Part shown: positions 47,651 through 61,539 of the stretch, one piece after another
Layout: each line of letters begins with the position of its first letter
How positions within the stretch are numbered: position 1 is the stretch's first letter
Assembly: GCA_036971475.1 (NCBI GenBank)
Contig: JBAIZL010000008.1
Coordinates: forward strand, 24,882,982-24,946,981
Direction: 5' to 3'
Length of the DNA: 64,000 nucleotides
Origin: Prosapia bicincta
Taxonomy: Eukaryota > Arthropoda > Insecta > Hemiptera > Cercopidae
Made by a program: the position numbers and the translations under genes
Notes under the pieces: generated by a model
Database searches by the model: none
What the model was told of the DNA's origin: nothing
Seen by the model: only the letters and a program-made list of their open reading frames with translations

Positions 47651-48414
47651 ATAATATAACTATCATATGAATAATAATATAATAATTTTGGTTGTCTAAA
47701 TTTTTCTAGTTTGTTGAATAGAGTATAATTTTTACTTGGAAAAATCAACCCTATTATTTACCTTAAACCAGTTTCAACCGAATGACAATATATGTACAAT
47801 CTTGTATACAAATTTCTAAACTTTCTTTTTTCATTCTAAATAAATAAAGTTTGGTCATCTACATAAACATCTATTTCAATAATTAATTAGTAAGCAGCAA
47901 TAAATTTAAATTCAATAACAAAATAAAGCAATTTATTAAATTCAATTTATAATAATTAATCAATAATCTCATAAAAAATAAGAAAAATCTGAGAAATGTA
48001 TACATAGGCTGAATATATAGGCTTTATATAGGTTATGTTTTGTTTAAATAATTTGTCAACATGGTATATAACTAGATGATTTGTCAACACCTGTAAAAAT
48101 CGTATCATTTTCACATTGTTGACAACTTCGAAATTATTTAAAAGTATGATTTATTAACAAATGGGCTGATCGAGACAGACCAAAAAGTAAATCTGTCCAA
48201 AGACATCTGACCAAGCGCCAATTGACATCTGAAAATCTTCGAATCTGTAGTTGACGTGAAAAGTAACAAAAAGTGAAAAATATGTAACACAATTTTTAAC
48301 GTACCTGAAATCTTTAAGGCAGAATGACCAAATATAATCGTTTTAAATCGAACAGAATTGTAAGTAACTAAAACTCTTCAATGATTTATTACTGAACAAC
48401 AAACACATTAGTTC

Positions 48415-48913
48415 AAAGTCTGTATGATGTAACCTGTCTTCTGACCGCTCAACTAATTGGATCGGCCCGGACATGCCTTATCGCTCACAGCAGCCTTCGG
48501 CTACTTCCTTAATAAGCTATGTACTATCATCACCACCAAGTAAATTAACTTTCTTAACATAATGGTAGTTTTTAAATTTATATCGAATACTTGGTAAGTA
48601 CATAAAATATAAGACAAGTATGAAAAATACGACATACTTGGTTGTTACGATTGATATAAAAACCTTGATTGTTACCGCACATAAACATGCCCATATTATG
48701 TCGAGTTTGGTATCGTTTCTCTAGAATTTCGTCGTAGTACTCGAATATTCAATAGAACTTTGAAAATAATGATTAGGGTGACAGAGTTAATCTATTTAGC
48801 GGGGATGCTAGTACATTACTCATTAAACAGCTTTGGGCAGTTGCGAGCGATAACGCACACACGATCAACTCAGAGAGCCGAGCGGTCAGCAGACAGGTTA
48901 CATCATAGACTTC
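48415..48913. mobile_element. MITE-like element with ~34-bp terminal inverted repeats
   Basis: The left end reads AAGTCTGTATGATGTAACCT then GTCTTCTGACCGCTC. The inverted right end reads AAGTCTATGATGTAACCTGT then CTGCTGACCGCTC. The element is about 500 bp with no transposase. Target-site duplication is not clear, so the superfamily is open. Confidence 0.6.
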
Positions 48914-49672
48914 AGTGACAAAGGGACAGATATGTTGTTAATGATGCCAATACTAATTAAGTTTTGAACTTTGATTAAAATTATTCTGGTTATAAAAAAA
49001 TTAATAACTGTTTCCCTCTTAGAGTGTATTTCCGGCTTGGAGTAACAGGTGAAAAGAAAAAAATTAACAAGTGACACTTTTGTCAAGAATTACTATTAAG
49101 TTCGCGCGCGCGTGTGTGTGTGTCGTCGCCAAATATAAAACACCATAATATAATTATAAAGTAAAATAACCCCTTGGTTTCCAAATTGATTAGTAAATTA
49201 ATATAACTTCATTGTTGATCTAATTTAATTAAACGGAACTCATTTTCTGCACGTTTTTATTTACTCATAATATTTACTAAGACAGTATTGTTATATATCT
49301 ATGATGAGGTGTCTAATTTCATATTATAGCATATAATGCGGTGACAAAAATTACTTATGGTTTGAAGTAATGGTTTTTATTATTATAACTACCCTGTAAA
49401 ATTATTTTATAACAGTTTAAAGTTGTTATTGAAATAAAGTAATGTCATCACAATTATTCTACGTTAATTATTGCGGATAGATTTGTAAACCAAAACAAAG
49501 AAACGCTATTTTGAAATAGCTAAATAGTCTAACTCAAAGTGCAAATTTGTTTGAAATTAAAATATGTGTCATTCAAGCATTTTTTGAAATTGACTTTTTT
49601 TGCAATAGAAAAAACTCTAAAAACATTAAAAAGCGAACAAAATAGACACTAAACGTAGAATAACACCATTAC
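48914..49672. other. Intron 1, part next to exon 1
   Basis: AT-rich with a short CGCGCG/TG run at about 49102-49122. Nothing else recognised. Confidence 0.65.
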
Positions 49673-49762
49673 CTCTTTTGGAATTAAAACTGTGTCCGCT
49701 CTCTTGTCCACGAAAAGGTCCACGCCTATTGTATTACTAATTTTATTCACTACGGATTTCAT
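49673..49762 (-). CDS. SLC15 transporter exon 1 (start codon, cytosolic N-terminus)
   Basis: Thirty codons from ATG to a GAG|GTAATG donor, ending in phase 0 as exon 2 requires. The reading begins MKSVVNKISN and ends VLIPKE, a hydrophilic tail expected before TM1. The start has a purine at -3 (GAAATG). An in-frame TAG at 49826-49828 lies 63 nt upstream with no other ATG between, so this is the first in-frame start on this transcript. The exon lies 16 kb from exon 2, so another promoter and first exon could also exist. Confidence 0.72.
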
Positions 49763-49763
49763 T

Positions 49764-49900
49764 TCGATCAAAACAAGCAAGAAACTTCTCCAGAGACTAA
49801 GTAAACGACCGTCTGAGTCGCAGTTCTAACACACAAACGTTTAGCGCAGGTCGACATTATCAGCTGTACAAACACTTTCCGCTAGGTTACTGCTAATGTA
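49764..49900 (-). promoter_or_regulatory. Probable 5' UTR and promoter-proximal region of the transporter
   Basis: Sequence immediately upstream of exon 1 is less AT-rich than its surroundings and contains the in-frame stop at 49826-49828. A minus-strand CTCAGACGG at about 49810 loosely resembles an arthropod initiator. No TATA box at a convincing distance was found. The assignment rests on position only. Confidence 0.3.
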
Positions 49901-50830
49901 AATATTCCCAGCGCAAGATAGGTAAAAATAAATTTGCTCAATTAATCTAACTTTTAGTAGGTAGGTGTTAAACTAAAACGTAACAATAACACCAACATTT
50001 GAGTTTATCTTGTGAGTAAAAGGTTTTGCTTTAAATTATTTTAAAACAAATATACACTCACAAATTTATTTTCTCTTGTGGCTTTCAAGACTAAGTCTTC
50101 ATGACAATATAACTACAACACTTATGTTAACATAACTACATAGATTCTAAAGTATAACTATAGCATAAAAAAAACTTTAAATTTTATCTAAACTACAATT
50201 TTTGAAGTGTACTAATTCAGTGGTGATGATTTTGTTATGAAACGTTTGTGAGAAATAAGTTATCGATTTTGAGTATTTTTATAGACTACATTCTACCTTG
50301 TTTTGTTAATTTCGTTAAGAAAATTTGCATTAACTTACAGTAACGCTTCATTATAATTAGTATTTTTTCAAATTTTATACATTTAAATAATTTAAGACTT
50401 GTATTATCATAAAAGGGAAAATTACATTTATTTAACTTTGCGCAGATTCTCGTACTACGCAATCATTCCTAACCGGTTTGGAAGGATTGCTCAAAAATGC
50501 AATCTTTCACATTAGTTTTTTTTTTAAATGCAACAACTCATGCCTTTTTCTTAGATGCATTCTAAAATAATTGTTTGATACCTGGTCAATATTTTAACTC
50601 ATTTATTTTATGAGCTAAAACACTTGTTTAATAAAATTATCATTAACTGGAGAGTTTATGAACTTTATTCCAAATTTACCTAGATTCTTCTATCTTTACT
50701 TTATGTAGAATTTTTGCGTTACAAATTGCAAGAAACATTTTGTATTTCACGTTTGATTTATGTTTATTTTATTTCGAATCATAAGTAAGTTCAGACAAAA
50801 TATTTGAGTTACTTCTTGTAAATACTAAAT
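49901..50830. other. Upstream flank of the transporter
   Basis: AT-rich. No exon, repeat or convincing promoter element seen. Confidence 0.6.
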
Positions 50831-50835
50831 GATTC

Positions 50836-52346
50836 TTGTACCATGAACACACAGCATGGAAACAGAAGGCTAAGGATAGAAGTACATGGCGGGACATTGT
50901 TAAGGAAGCCAAGGCCCACTCCGGGCTGTAGCGCTATGTAGTAGTACCATGAACACACAGCATGGAAACAGAAGGCTAAGTATAGAAGTACATGGCGGGA
51001 CATTGTTAAGGAAGCCAAGGCCCACCCCGGGCTGTAGCGTTACGTAGTAGTACCATGAACACACAGCATGGAAACAGAAGGCTAAGTATAGAAGTACATG
51101 GCGGGACATTGTTAAGGAAGCCAAGGCCCACCCCGGGCTGTAGCGTTACGTAGTAGTACCATGAACACACAGCATGGAAACAGAAGGCTAAGGATAGAAG
51201 TACATGGCGGGACATTGTTAAGGAAGCCAAGGCCCACCCCGGGCTGTAGCGCTACGTAGTAGTACCATGAACACACAGCATGGAAACAGAAGGCTAAGTA
51301 TAGAAGTACATGGTGGGACATTGTTAAGGAAGCCAAGGCCCACCCTCGGCTGTAGCGCTACGTAGTAGTACCATGAACACACAGCATGGAAACAGAAGGC
51401 TAAGGATAGAAGTACATGGCGGGACATTGTTAAGGAAGCCAAGGCCCACCCCGGGCTGTAGCGCTACGTAGTAGTACCATGAACACACAGCATGGAAACA
51501 GAAGGCTAAGTATAGAAGTACATGGTGGGACATTGTTAAGGAAGCCAAGGCCCACCCTCGGCTGTAGCGCTACGTAGTAGTACCATGAACACACAGCATG
51601 GAAACAGAAGGCTAAGTATAGAAGTACATGGCGGGACATTGTTAAGGAAGCCAAGGCCCACCCTCGGCTGTAGCGCTACGTAGTAGTACCATGAACACAC
51701 AGCATGGAAACAGAAGGCTAAGTATAGAAGTACATGGCGGGACATTGTCAAGGAAGCCAAGGCCCACCCTCGGCTGTAGCGCTATGTAGTAGTACCATGA
51801 ACACACAGCATGAAAACAGAAGGCTAAGTATAGAAGTACATGGCGGGACATTGTTAAGGAAGCCAAGGCCCACTCCGGGCTGTAGCGCTACGTAGTTGTA
51901 CCATGAACACACAGCATGGAAACAGAAGGCTAAGTATAGAAGTACATGGCGGGACATTGTTAAGGAAGCCAAGGCCCACCCCGGGCTGTAGCGTTACGTA
52001 GTAGTACCATGAACACACAGCATGGAAACAGAAGGCTAAGTATAGAAGTACATGGCGGGACATTGTTAAGGAAGCCAAGGCCCACTCCGGGCTTTAGCCC
52101 TACGTAGTAGTACCATGAACACACAGCATGGAAACAGAAGGCTAAGTATAGAAGTATATGGCGGGACATTGTTAAGGAAGCCAAGGCCCACTCCGGGCTG
52201 TAGCGCTACGTAATAGTACCATGAACACACAGCATGGAAACAGAAGGCTAAGTATAGAAGTAGGCCTACATGGCGGGACATTGTTAAGGAAGCCAAGGCC
52301 CACCCTCGGCTGTAGCGTTACGTAGTAGTACCATGAACACACAGCT
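50836..52346 (+). repeat. 106-bp tandem array (14 units) built from a LINE C-terminus
   Basis: The unit is AGTACCATGAACACACAGCA followed by TGGAAACAGAAGGCTAAG, ATAGAAGTACATGGCGGGAC, ATTGTTAAGGAAGCCAAGG and CCCACTCCGGGCTGTAGCGC. In one plus-strand frame each unit reads WKQKAKDRSTWRDIVKEAKA followed by HSGL and a stop. That is the usual ending of many non-LTR retrotransposon ORF2 proteins (DRxxWRxIVxEAKxHxGL-stop). One unit has a 6-base insertion near 52263. Unit length is not divisible by 3, so minus-strand frames change from copy to copy. Confidence 0.88.
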
Positions 52347-53387
52347 ACTAAAACTAAGTATGTGTATTAGGTCTTATCATTAGGTTAAATAAATTGTACC
52401 AAAACATAAACGTGCATTTAAAAACATTTTAATTGTAAATAAACAAATAGAAAAGTGCTGGAAAAAATCTCCCATTAAGCTGCCAGATTAAAATATAATT
52501 CCCATGTTAGTCTTAATCCTAAAGCTTTTAGTGAAATAACCTCAAGAGTTACTTACTGTCATACCTTTGTTCGAGTTGTTCACTATCAGACAAAGCGGAT
52601 TTCCTTAGTGTATCATCTAATCCATAATGTAAAAGGACAAATTAAGCATTTACTGTTTGTATTATTAAAAAATATTTAATTTTATGTGCAGCAACAACAA
52701 AATTGATAATACAAATTGAACAACTTTAAATGTGTAATGGGAAATCTTACTTTTCAAAAAATCTATGCTATGAAGTTAGTAGATGTTATAAAATATTTTT
52801 ACATATTTATTAAAAATATTAGAAATACTTTGAAATACTTTTGGGGAATTATATTTACGGATAAGGCAGGTAACAGTAGCGTTATACAGGCTATAAGAAC
52901 ATAAAATAAATAAAGATTTCAGTTTTTTAGTGAGTCAAATTAAAAAATTGTATCCTTTCTTTAATTACTATTTCAAAAACGATCAATTTCATTATATCTT
53001 TCTAAAGTTTTACTACCAATTTTAGAGTTTTTTAAGTTACAGTTAACGTTTTAATGTGAAAGAAAAATTTTAAATTACATTTTAGAAATAAAAACTGATA
53101 TTTTAAGTAACAATAATTATAAGAATGCTCTACGACTGTTTACAGAATTATAGAAAAAAATTAATTACATTCGATCTAAGTTTATGTAAATAAGAAATGT
53201 AAACCAATGTTAGTTATTTATAAATCAATAAAATTCAATAAAGCTATTATTTATTTGGTGGTTTAAATGGCAAAAAAGATAATAAAAAACCAACCAGTAA
53301 CCCCAAAGTTATTCCAGATTTGTTTGAAGATTAGACTGAAGGGAATCCAGTAAAGCAAACCCCACAAAACCTAAAAATACCTGACAG
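52347..53387. other. Unassigned flank
   Basis: AT-rich, nothing recognised. Confidence 0.65.
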
Positions 53388-53459
53388 ACCTGTTCCATAA
53401 CGTCCTGCTTTCTTTTTACAAGTGAATCTCTGCAGCCATCATCAACTCCCAACAACTAG
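53388..53459 (-). other. Exon-like segment of unknown status
   Basis: On the minus strand TTTCTAG precedes an open stretch LLGVDDGCRDSLVKRKQDVM then EQVCQ, ending at CAG|GTATTT. The ATG in it would give MEQVCQ in phase 0, which could join transporter exon 2. There is no homology to support it, so it is a candidate only. Confidence 0.2.
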
Positions 53460-54960
53460 AAAGGATCAAGTGCATTATTCATTGAATAATACGAGCTTAA
53501 AATAAATACGCAGTTTTTGCTTCAAATGTCATTAGATTCCAATTAAAGTTGTTATTTTAATAATTCTTTTTTTAAAAGAAGTTGTGTAATTGCTAGATAA
53601 TAATTTATCAAGAAGATTGATTAATGCTATATATATTTCAAAATTCTACAACGTACAAAGCAACTGTATTATAAACCCAGTCTAAAGGGAGAGAGGAATG
53701 GGGGGGGGGAGTAAGGAAAGAGTGAGAGACAAGAAGACAACAATGCGTTTGTTTATATTAAAGCAGGCCTGCAAAACAACTTCAAGTCCAATTACCTACA
53801 TAAGCAAATTTTTTAAAGTTTAAAAATAACTAACCAAGGCCAATATTTACAGACTTTGGATGAAACTTATGTTGAAAACCTTTTAAAATTTCTCAAGTTA
53901 AAAATAATACAATAATAAAGAGAGATATGAATGGACAAATTTCTAAGCCATTTTGAATTCCAGTCAAGCTAATGAACTAATTCTAATTAGAGAAACTAGC
54001 AACAGACAAACAGAAACAGACAAACTAGTGAGACTAACATAAAGCTAACTTAGAACATCTGTATTCATTTTAAATGAAAAATATTATATACAATAAACTA
54101 AAATTACAATATAAAATAATTCATACTTATATATAATACTTTATGTATGAAAAGAATTGTTGTAAGAAGTCGATGAGGACGTAACATAACCTTTCAAACA
54201 TCTTTACTGTTCAATATTCTTTATAGATATTTTATAGCATCCTGAAAAAGTGCCTAAACCGTTGCCTGAAATCTTACGCTATTGCATAATTTAATTTTAT
54301 ATTTCATGTTTTAAAACATAACTCATATACAATCACGAAAACAAATGTTCATTAACTGCCATTCGTTTAAATTCTATAACCTCAGGATGTTTACACAATT
54401 TTGTTTCGATTCCTACGCCATGACATCACGTGCTATCGATTAAATCCCTGTTTTTAATATGCTGCACACTATTACACGTTACACTTCAAACATTTACACC
54501 TGTTGCGCTTCAATATTTGAAATAATAACTAAAATTGTTAATAATGCAGAACAAAATGTGTTTTTAAGTATTAGCTTCTTTATTAAAAGAGAAAAGTTAT
54601 CTCCTAATTTTATTTTAAAAAAGTTCGGAAAACCCCAATTTTATTTTAATAATATTTTTTAATTTAATCTACAAAATGTTAAATTTTTATTACCTTTCTC
54701 TAAAACTGATGTGTCGAAAACTGTATACATTTATAAGATAAAAAATATTACCTCTTTTTCTTGCTAAGAATCTACATCTACAAATCTTTTGAAGAGAGTT
54801 TTAAATTTTATGAAAAAAGTCTGTCATGTATTTCAACTAAATAAAAAACAACTGATGCTAAAACGAAGCAAAAAGAATGCAAGCTGTAAAAGGAATAATC
54901 TTTTATAACCTACTTAAAATTCTCTTTGAAAACTAGATACATTCTTGTATGTGATAACAT
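53460..54960. other. Unassigned flank
   Basis: AT-rich with a short G run (53699-53709). No features. Confidence 0.65.
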
Positions 54961-54969
54961 TTAGATTAT

Positions 54970-55088
54970 AACTTCAGTGTCAGGCCATTCGTCTTCAGTT
55001 GCCTTCAACCTGTACACCTCGGTCTCGCCAATACATGCAGGCCAGTGGGTCATCTGCAAGGCTTGTTTACGTTGCTTTTTAGGCTATT
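54970..55088 (-). other. Orphan coding-like fragment
   Basis: After an in-frame stop, the minus strand reads PKKQRKQALQMTHWPACIGE then TEVYRLKATEDEWPDTEVII and TAA. Composition is markedly less AT-rich than the surroundings and the residue mix looks like a true protein end. I do not recognise the family. It may be the tail of a decayed transposon gene or a terminal exon (a TTGCAG lies before the ATG). Confidence 0.35.
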
Positions 55089-56990
55089 GAGGTCAAATGT
55101 TAGGTGTGCTTTGCTTTCACTATCAGCTGGTTGCCAATCAGTTGATTGCAACGGTCAATAAACATTTACAAACAATTGACAACAAATTTATCTTTTGTTA
55201 TACCAATATAGAAAGTTAAAATTATCCACCTTTTAATCACAATTATGAAATAATTACTCAACAACTAACAATCCACAACAATAAACCAATAGCTTATCAA
55301 CGACTGTCATAAATTGTATAGAAAAGATGTTTTAAATAATTTCTAAATTTAACGCACCTGTTCGCATTATAAAATATTAAACAAGGAAATTATAAAATGA
55401 GTAAGTCAAGCCTTTATGATAATATTTACAGTTGTTGAAATACAATCTATTTCCAATTATGTATTTTCTTGGGTAACAGTGGACTATGAATTAGCTAAAT
55501 ACAAACAAAAAACTTAATAAACAAAAAATAATGTATTTAATTTAACACTTATTATTGTATATTTCAGTTCCAGGTTACTGAAATGTGTATCAAGTGTTAT
55601 AGTAAATAAATTAGTTTTTGGTCATTGAGTTTTTCCTGTGTTTAGTTTTATTTCTAATGCTCGCCTACTACTCAAAATTCGAAACCGTCGTAGAATAATT
55701 GCGTTTACAATATTACATAATTCCAGAGATAGTTTTTCTATTCATTTATATTGAAATCTCTTTTCTATTCTGCGATTTAAGTAACAAATGTAGTGCTGGG
55801 GTTGAAGAAAAGAGTTTGTGGTTGACCCGTCTTGATTGAACTGTGTTCTGTATGTAATATGCTACAAGACATTTATCTGGTAGCCGGCTTTTCTTCGGTA
55901 AGATCGCCCAAGACATGTCAAAGGTCTATTCCACAGGCACATGCATCGTACTATTTAGAGAGGGTATTCAGCGAATAGTGAAGACTGGCTGTCTAGGTCA
56001 GTCAGTTTACCGGTTTAAAACTTTCATATAAGCGAGTCAGAGCGTTGTAAATAATTGAGTTTTCATACTGACAAAAGGAGATAAGTGTTACTGAATTGCT
56101 TACATCTAACATTCTTCTGAGGCCAACAATTTGGGCCAAGCAATTGAAAGAAGCTGTAAATATTATAGATGTTTGCACAGGCAGAAAAGATGAATTGGCG
56201 AAAATTTGCACAGACTTGAAAGTAAAATATATTAGCCACATGTAATAAAATGCACCATGATTTAGGCTGAAATATTCAGAGAATGTTCGCTGCCACTTAG
56301 CAATTGGAGGAAAATTAATTCACTATTACGTACTTCTAGCCAGTTAATTTAGTCAGCATTGCCTTCCCTTTCTTATTTCTGCTCCACATTTACACTTTTG
56401 CATTCAAAAGTAAACATGGAGCTTTATTACTCAATGCCATGATTTAAACTGAGTAAATCTCCATTAAAGTAAAATCTACCTCCACAATAAGTATATCTCA
56501 CGCATAACTGAAGAGTCTGAGAGGTTCTCTTGTTGTCGAATAGTTCTAAAAAAGTGGAGGAACGCAGTGGAGCTCGTTCATCCCCATGACCACGCGCTGA
56601 CTTTGTTAAAAATCTTCGGAACCACGTGATCATGACATAAAGTTTGGGACGGTAGAATTCCGAGGGCGGAAGTCACGTTGTTGCAGAGGTTGCATATGCT
56701 GTTTTTTATCCATAATATCGCTCGCTCTTTGTGGTCTCTGTTAAGAGATGTGGTGGCTCTCTCCCAAGCATTCTTCGACAATTTTGTTTTATTTTAATTC
56801 CCGTATTTAACGAAGTTTCTGAAGATGTGTTCTGTTATGAAAATGTTTAGATTCAGTTACTGCCCGATTTTATATTGCAATATATCTCCCGAAACGATTG
56901 TCCCCATTTAGACTAAAAGTAACTGATATTAAATGCAAATATTCAAATTATAATATATGTATATATTTATTATGTATGTATATGTATATG
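55089..56990. other. Unassigned flank with transposon-like scraps
   Basis: Patches at 55980-56250 and 56430-56790 are less AT-rich and have short open frames on the minus strand, unassigned. At about 56870-56900, TATCTCCCGAAACGATTGTC resembles the inner arm of the long-inverted-repeat family. Confidence 0.45.

Positions 56991-57060
<70 letters not shown>
56991..57060. repeat. (TA)n plus (GA)n microsatellite
   Basis: About 25 TA units followed by nine AG units. Confidence 0.97.
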
Positions 57061-57239
57061 TAAATTAGTAGTTCAAGTTGAAAATGGAAATAGATCGTGT
57101 TAAATAATAATTAGGTTTAAGCAGGTACGATCCGTAATAGCCTACTTGTTCTACTTATGTCCTCTTGTACTAGTAAAGATATGATTAGTAAAGATAAGTA
57201 GAAATATACTCTGTCGTAGATATGTCTCTAGTTATCTAT

Positions 57240-57416
57240 AGACATCATCATCATCATTATCATCATCAAAACCATTATCTTCATCATCAACTTCATCATT
57301 TTCGTCAATCAACAACTTCATTAAAATCATCATCTTCTTCCTCTTCTTCATCTTCATCACCAACAACATCATCACCATCACCACAAAAACTTTCATCATT
57401 TTTAATAAAGCTTCCT
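57240..57416. repeat. CAT/CTT trinucleotide-rich tract
   Basis: Degenerate runs of CATCATCAT, CTTCTTC and CACCA. The His- and Ser-rich frame is a by-product. Confidence 0.9.
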
Positions 57417-57441
57417 CCATATTAGACAATAGCTGCTCGCT

Positions 57442-58895
57442 ATAATCTAAGCCGAAATATTTTAGCACAAGCCTTGGAATACTTGCAACTGCTAATTAGA
57501 AATGGAAGGTATAATCTAAGCCGAAATATTTTAGCACAAGCCTTGGAATACTTGCAACTGCTAATTAGAAATGGAAGGTATAATCTAAGCCGAAATATTT
57601 TAGCACAAGCCTTGGTATACTTGCAACAGCTAATTAGAAATGGAAGGTATAATCTAAGCCGAAATATTTTAGCACAAGCCTTGGTATACTTGCAACTGCT
57701 AATTAGAAATGGAAGGTATAATCTAAGCCGAAATATTTTAGCACAAGCCTTGGAATACCTGCAACTGCTAATTAGAAATGGAAGGTATAATCTAAGCCGA
57801 AATATTTTAGCACAAGCTTTGGTATGCTTCCAACTGATAATTAGAAAAGGAAGGTATAAACTAAGCCGAAATATTTTTAGCACAAGCTTTGGTATACTTC
57901 CAACTGCTAATTGGAAAAGGAAGGTATAATCTAAGCCGAAATATTTTAACACAGGCCTTGGTATACTTGCAACTGCTAATTAGAAAAGGAAGGTATAATC
58001 TAAGCCGAAATATTTTAGCACAAGCCTTGGTATACTTCCAACCGCTAATTGGAAAAGGAAGCTATAATCTAAGCCGAAATATTTTAGCACAAGCCTTGGT
58101 ATACTTGCAACTGCTAATTAGAAAAGGAAGGTATAATCTAAGCCGAAATATTTTAGCACAAGCCTTGGTATACTTCCAACTGCTAATTGGAAAAGGAAGC
58201 TATAATCTAAGCCGAAATATTTTAGCACAAGCCTTGGTATACTTGCAACTGCTAATTGGAAAAGGAAGGTATAATCTAAGCCGAAATATTTTAGCACAAA
58301 CCTTGGTATACTTCCAACTGCTAATTGGAAAAGGAAGGTATAATCTAAGCCGAAATATTTTAGCACAGGCCTTGGTATACTTGCAACTGCTAATTAGAAA
58401 AGGAAGGTATAATCTAAGCCGAAATATTTTAGCACAGGCCTTGGTATACTTCCAACTGTTAATTAGAAAAGGAAGCTATAATCTAAGCCGAAATATTTTA
58501 GCACAAGCCTTGGTATACTTCCAACTGCTAATTAGAAAAGGAAGGTATAATCTAAGCCGAAATATTTTAGCACAAGCCTTGGTATACTTGCAACTGCTAA
58601 TTAGAAAAGGAAGGTATAATCTAAGCCGAAATATTTTAGCACAAGCCTTGGTATACTTCCAACTGCTAATTAGAAAAGGAAGGTATAATCTAAGCCGAAA
58701 TATTTTAGCACAAGCCTTGGTATACTTCCAACTGCTAATTAGAAAAGGAAGCTATAATCTAAGCCGAAATATTTTAGCACAAGCCTTGGTATACTTCCAA
58801 CTGCTAATTAGAAAAGGAAGGTATAATCTAAGCCGAAATATTTTAGCACAAGCCTTGGTATACTTGCAACTGCTAATTAGAAAAGGAAGGTATAA
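57442..58895 (+). repeat. 69-bp tandem array, about 21 units, open in several frames
   Basis: The unit runs TATAATCTAAGCCGAAATAT, TTTAGCACAAGCCTTGGTAT, ACTTGCAACTGCTAATTAGA, AAAGGAAGG. Because 69 = 3 x 23, an open frame stays open: plus-strand frames 57474-57929 and 57889-59004 repeat YNLSRNILAQALVYLQLLIR-KGR, split by one extra T near 57873. Two minus-strand frames are also open (LKYFGLDYTFLFQLAV and AKIFRLRLYLPFLIS). The copies differ mainly at sites that change the amino acid (L/F, N/K, R/S, R/G, E/V), which argues against a selected protein. Confidence 0.95.
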
Positions 58896-60591
<1,696 letters not shown>

Positions 60592-60870
60592 ATGGCAAGC
60601 ATAGCTGACCAATCGTCTATGCCAAACATAGATGACAAATCGTCTATGGCAACCATAGATGACCAATCGTCTATAGCAAGCATATGTGACTAATCGTCTA
60701 TGGCAAGCATAGATGACTAATCGTCTATGGCAACCATAGATGACCAATCGTTTATGCCAAACATAGATGACAAATCGTCAATGGCAACCATAGATGACCA
60801 ATAGTCTATACCAAGCATAGGTGACTAATCGTCTATGGCAAGCATAGATAACCAATCGTAGATGACAAAT
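60592..60870. repeat. 30-bp minisatellite, about nine units
   Basis: The unit is near ATAGATGACCAATCGTCTAT followed by GGCAACC, with GACCAAT/GACTAAT and CAAGC/CAACC variants. The 30-bp period keeps a minus-strand frame of 10-residue repeats (RRLVIYACH) open. Confidence 0.88.
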
Positions 60871-61500
60871 GAAATCTGGAAGTAAAGTAAGTGATAAGAC
60901 ATCCATGGTAAAAGAGATATAACCATTCTGTAAATAAACTAAATTTTTCCAAACATCTGCTAGAGAAGAAATGAATTCAACCCACTTAATTCTCATTGGC
61001 ATTAAAAATATCTTACGTTGATTGTCTATTCATTACCATATAATAAATGTAAATGTGAAAATAAATTAGTGAGTATAAAATACATTCAACTCGATTTTTT
61101 CTATGGAAAACTTCTTGTTTTATAGCTTTTATTTAAAAAATAATGGTAAATCGTGAGATATAGCAAGAAAATATTCCGGTCGATGTGCAGTGGAATACTT
61201 GACATGGTGGGGGACTGCTGACTCTTGTAGTCGAACATCTCTGGTATACGCTATACATGTATACATATCTGGCAGCCACAACCACTTGGTTGTTCATCAC
61301 TGTGGCTAGATGTGAGAGAGAGGGAGACAGCCACCTTACCTTCCACATCCACTAGTGGACGAACTCCCCTCCTGCGCATTTCATGTCTCTTGCTGTATAT
61401 CGTGAGTTATATTTATATGAAATATATGTAGAAATGACCCTACTTTGGGACAAAAAGTGGTGGGGAAGTAGGCCTATTACGCACTAACCTAGGCTAGCCA
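60871..61500. other. Unassigned stretch
   Basis: A less AT-rich patch at 61170-61400 has an open minus-strand frame of 71 codons that I cannot assign. Confidence 0.5.
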
Positions 61501-61539
61501 AATTGCACTAAACTAACCCACCCCTAGGTGTGGGGTTGT

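Noticed and set aside
50836..52346. Family of small secreted-looking proteins (MASLTMSRHVLLYLAF...) on the minus strand
   Set aside because: They arise once per 106-bp unit in shifting frames, antisense to a LINE C-terminus. They are by-products of the array.
56427..56781. Minus-strand frames as exons of a second gene
   Set aside because: There is no matching splice structure or family. They are more likely transposon debris.
57222..57425. His/Ser-rich protein
   Set aside because: It comes from a CAT/CTT trinucleotide tract with no start context or homologue.
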